Shown one piece after another: positions 63,458-64,000 of a stretch of DNA of 64,000 nt (its first letter is position 1; every line of letters starts with the position of its first letter). The position numbers were made by a program, and so were the translations under genes. The DNA is from Gemmatirosa kalamazoonensis (lineage in GTDB: Bacteria > Gemmatimonadota > Gemmatimonadetes > Gemmatimonadales > Gemmatimonadaceae). The notes below the pieces were generated by a model, which was not told the origin of the DNA, made no database searches, and was given only the letters and a program-made list of their open reading frames with translations. The stretch is from the NCBI RefSeq assembly GCF_000522985.1, contig NZ_CP007128.1, positions 5,247,528-5,311,527 of the forward strand, in the 5' to 3' direction.

Positions 63458-64000
63458 TCAGTTGCTGTTAGGCACCGGCGCCGACGGCACCGGTGGGAAG
63501 TGCGCCTGCGCCGCGATCGTGCCGCGCAGATGCGCCATTGCGTCGCGTGCGTACGCCACCACGCGAGCGGCCGGGGTGGTGCGCAGCTGCTTCGCCAGCT
63601 GGTGCGGCACCTGGGAATCGCCGGGGCGCGAGCCGATGATGCGCGCGAGCTCGGCGACGTGCGCGTCGACGGCGCCGAGCGCCGCGTCGAGTGCCGCCAT
63701 CGCGTCGGCCACGTGCGCCGCGTCGGCGAGGATCGCCTCGCCCACCTGGGCGGCGCGCGCGTAGACGGCCGCCTGCTCGACGCGCGTCTGGTACGTGGCC
63801 GCGCGCTCGACGGCGACGCGCGCCTGCTCGACGGTGCGGGCGAGCGTGGTGTGCCGCGCCTGCGCGGCCGCGAGCTCCGAGACCGCGGCGTGATCGGTGC
63901 TCGGATCGAGCACCGCGACGTCGGCGCGCCGCTCGGCGGCGCCGACGGCGGCCGCGGCCTGCTTCAGCAACAGCTCGCGGCGTGCGAGCTCCGCGCGGGC
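63458..64000 (-). CDS. Partial coiled-coil protein upstream of the tape-measure gene
   Basis: At least 180 aa are visible, and the frame is open to the right edge (ARAELARRELLLKQAAAAV), so the true start lies outside the window. It is Ala-rich and almost wholly alpha-helical with heptad-like spacing (ARTVEQARVAVERAATYQTR, VADAMAALDAALGAVDAHVA), ending in a Pro-rich tail. It could be a tail assembly or scaffold protein. No known family is recognised. Confidence 0.6.
   Translation of the reverse strand, partial: ARAELARRELLLKQAAAAVGAAERRADVAVLDPSTDHAAVSELAAAQARHTTLARTVEQARVAVERAATYQTRVEQAAVYARAAQVGEAILADAAHVADAMAALDAALGAVDAHVAELARIIGSRPGDSQVPHQLAKQLRTTPAARVVAYARDAMAHLRGTIAAQAHFPPVPSAPVPNSN

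Overview
The window is about 70% GC DNA, almost fully coding, from what looks like a plant-biomass-degrading bacterium of the Gemmatimonadota or a close relative. That placement is inferred from a SusC/SusD pair outside an obviously Bacteroidota-like (lower-GC) background, a lipoprotein carrying only a TonB-plug-like domain, many secreted esterases and peptidases, and the base composition. No rRNA, tRNA, CRISPR array or insertion sequence was seen.

Positions 1-38233 form a large locus for glucurono-arabinoxylan use. The left minus-strand run encodes GH115 alpha-glucuronidase (cut by the window edge), two GH10 xylanase lipoproteins, a GPH sugar symporter, a cytoplasmic GH3 glycosidase and a sialate-O-acetylesterase-type deacetylase. 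Divergent from it, a tightly coupled plus-strand operon encodes GH43, GH127, GH43, GH51 and a CE1 esterase. A second minus-strand run carries SusC and SusD, the plug lipoprotein and a GH2 enzyme. A LacI-family regulator is divergent from SusC and is followed by a two-domain CE15-SGNH esterase. The palindrome GGAACGTTCC stands in front of SusC/LacI, in front of the divergent esterase/GH43 pair and in front of CE15-SGNH, so one regulator probably controls the whole system. Right of this lie a DUF1080 protein, a Tat-exported Gfo/Idh/MocA oxidoreductase, a frameshifted CE1 esterase, an Xaa-Pro peptidase and a GH27 alpha-galactosidase.

Positions 38353-59965 are mostly housekeeping or general accessory genes: rsgA, proline dehydrogenase, a BlaI/M56 repressor-sensor pair with two clear operators, a coupled S9/M14 peptidase pair, an ECF sigma operon in which two products carry glycogen-binding-like E-set domains, fadI/fadJ beta-oxidation genes, an EamA transporter, a NUC1 nuclease lipoprotein with Ig/PKD domains, and glycerol-3-phosphate dehydrogenase. 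From about 60000 to the end the content becomes phage-like (tape-measure-type protein, coiled-coil protein, small ORF).

Two genome-scale signals overlay the genes. The heptamer GTTAGGC occurs about 45 times in both orientations, nearly always inside genes, and accounts for many of the otherwise rare TTA codons. A second signal is a set of long hairpins whose arms are built from short tandem units (7-12 nt). They sit mostly between genes, but two are embedded in frame inside the CE15-SGNH esterase gene.
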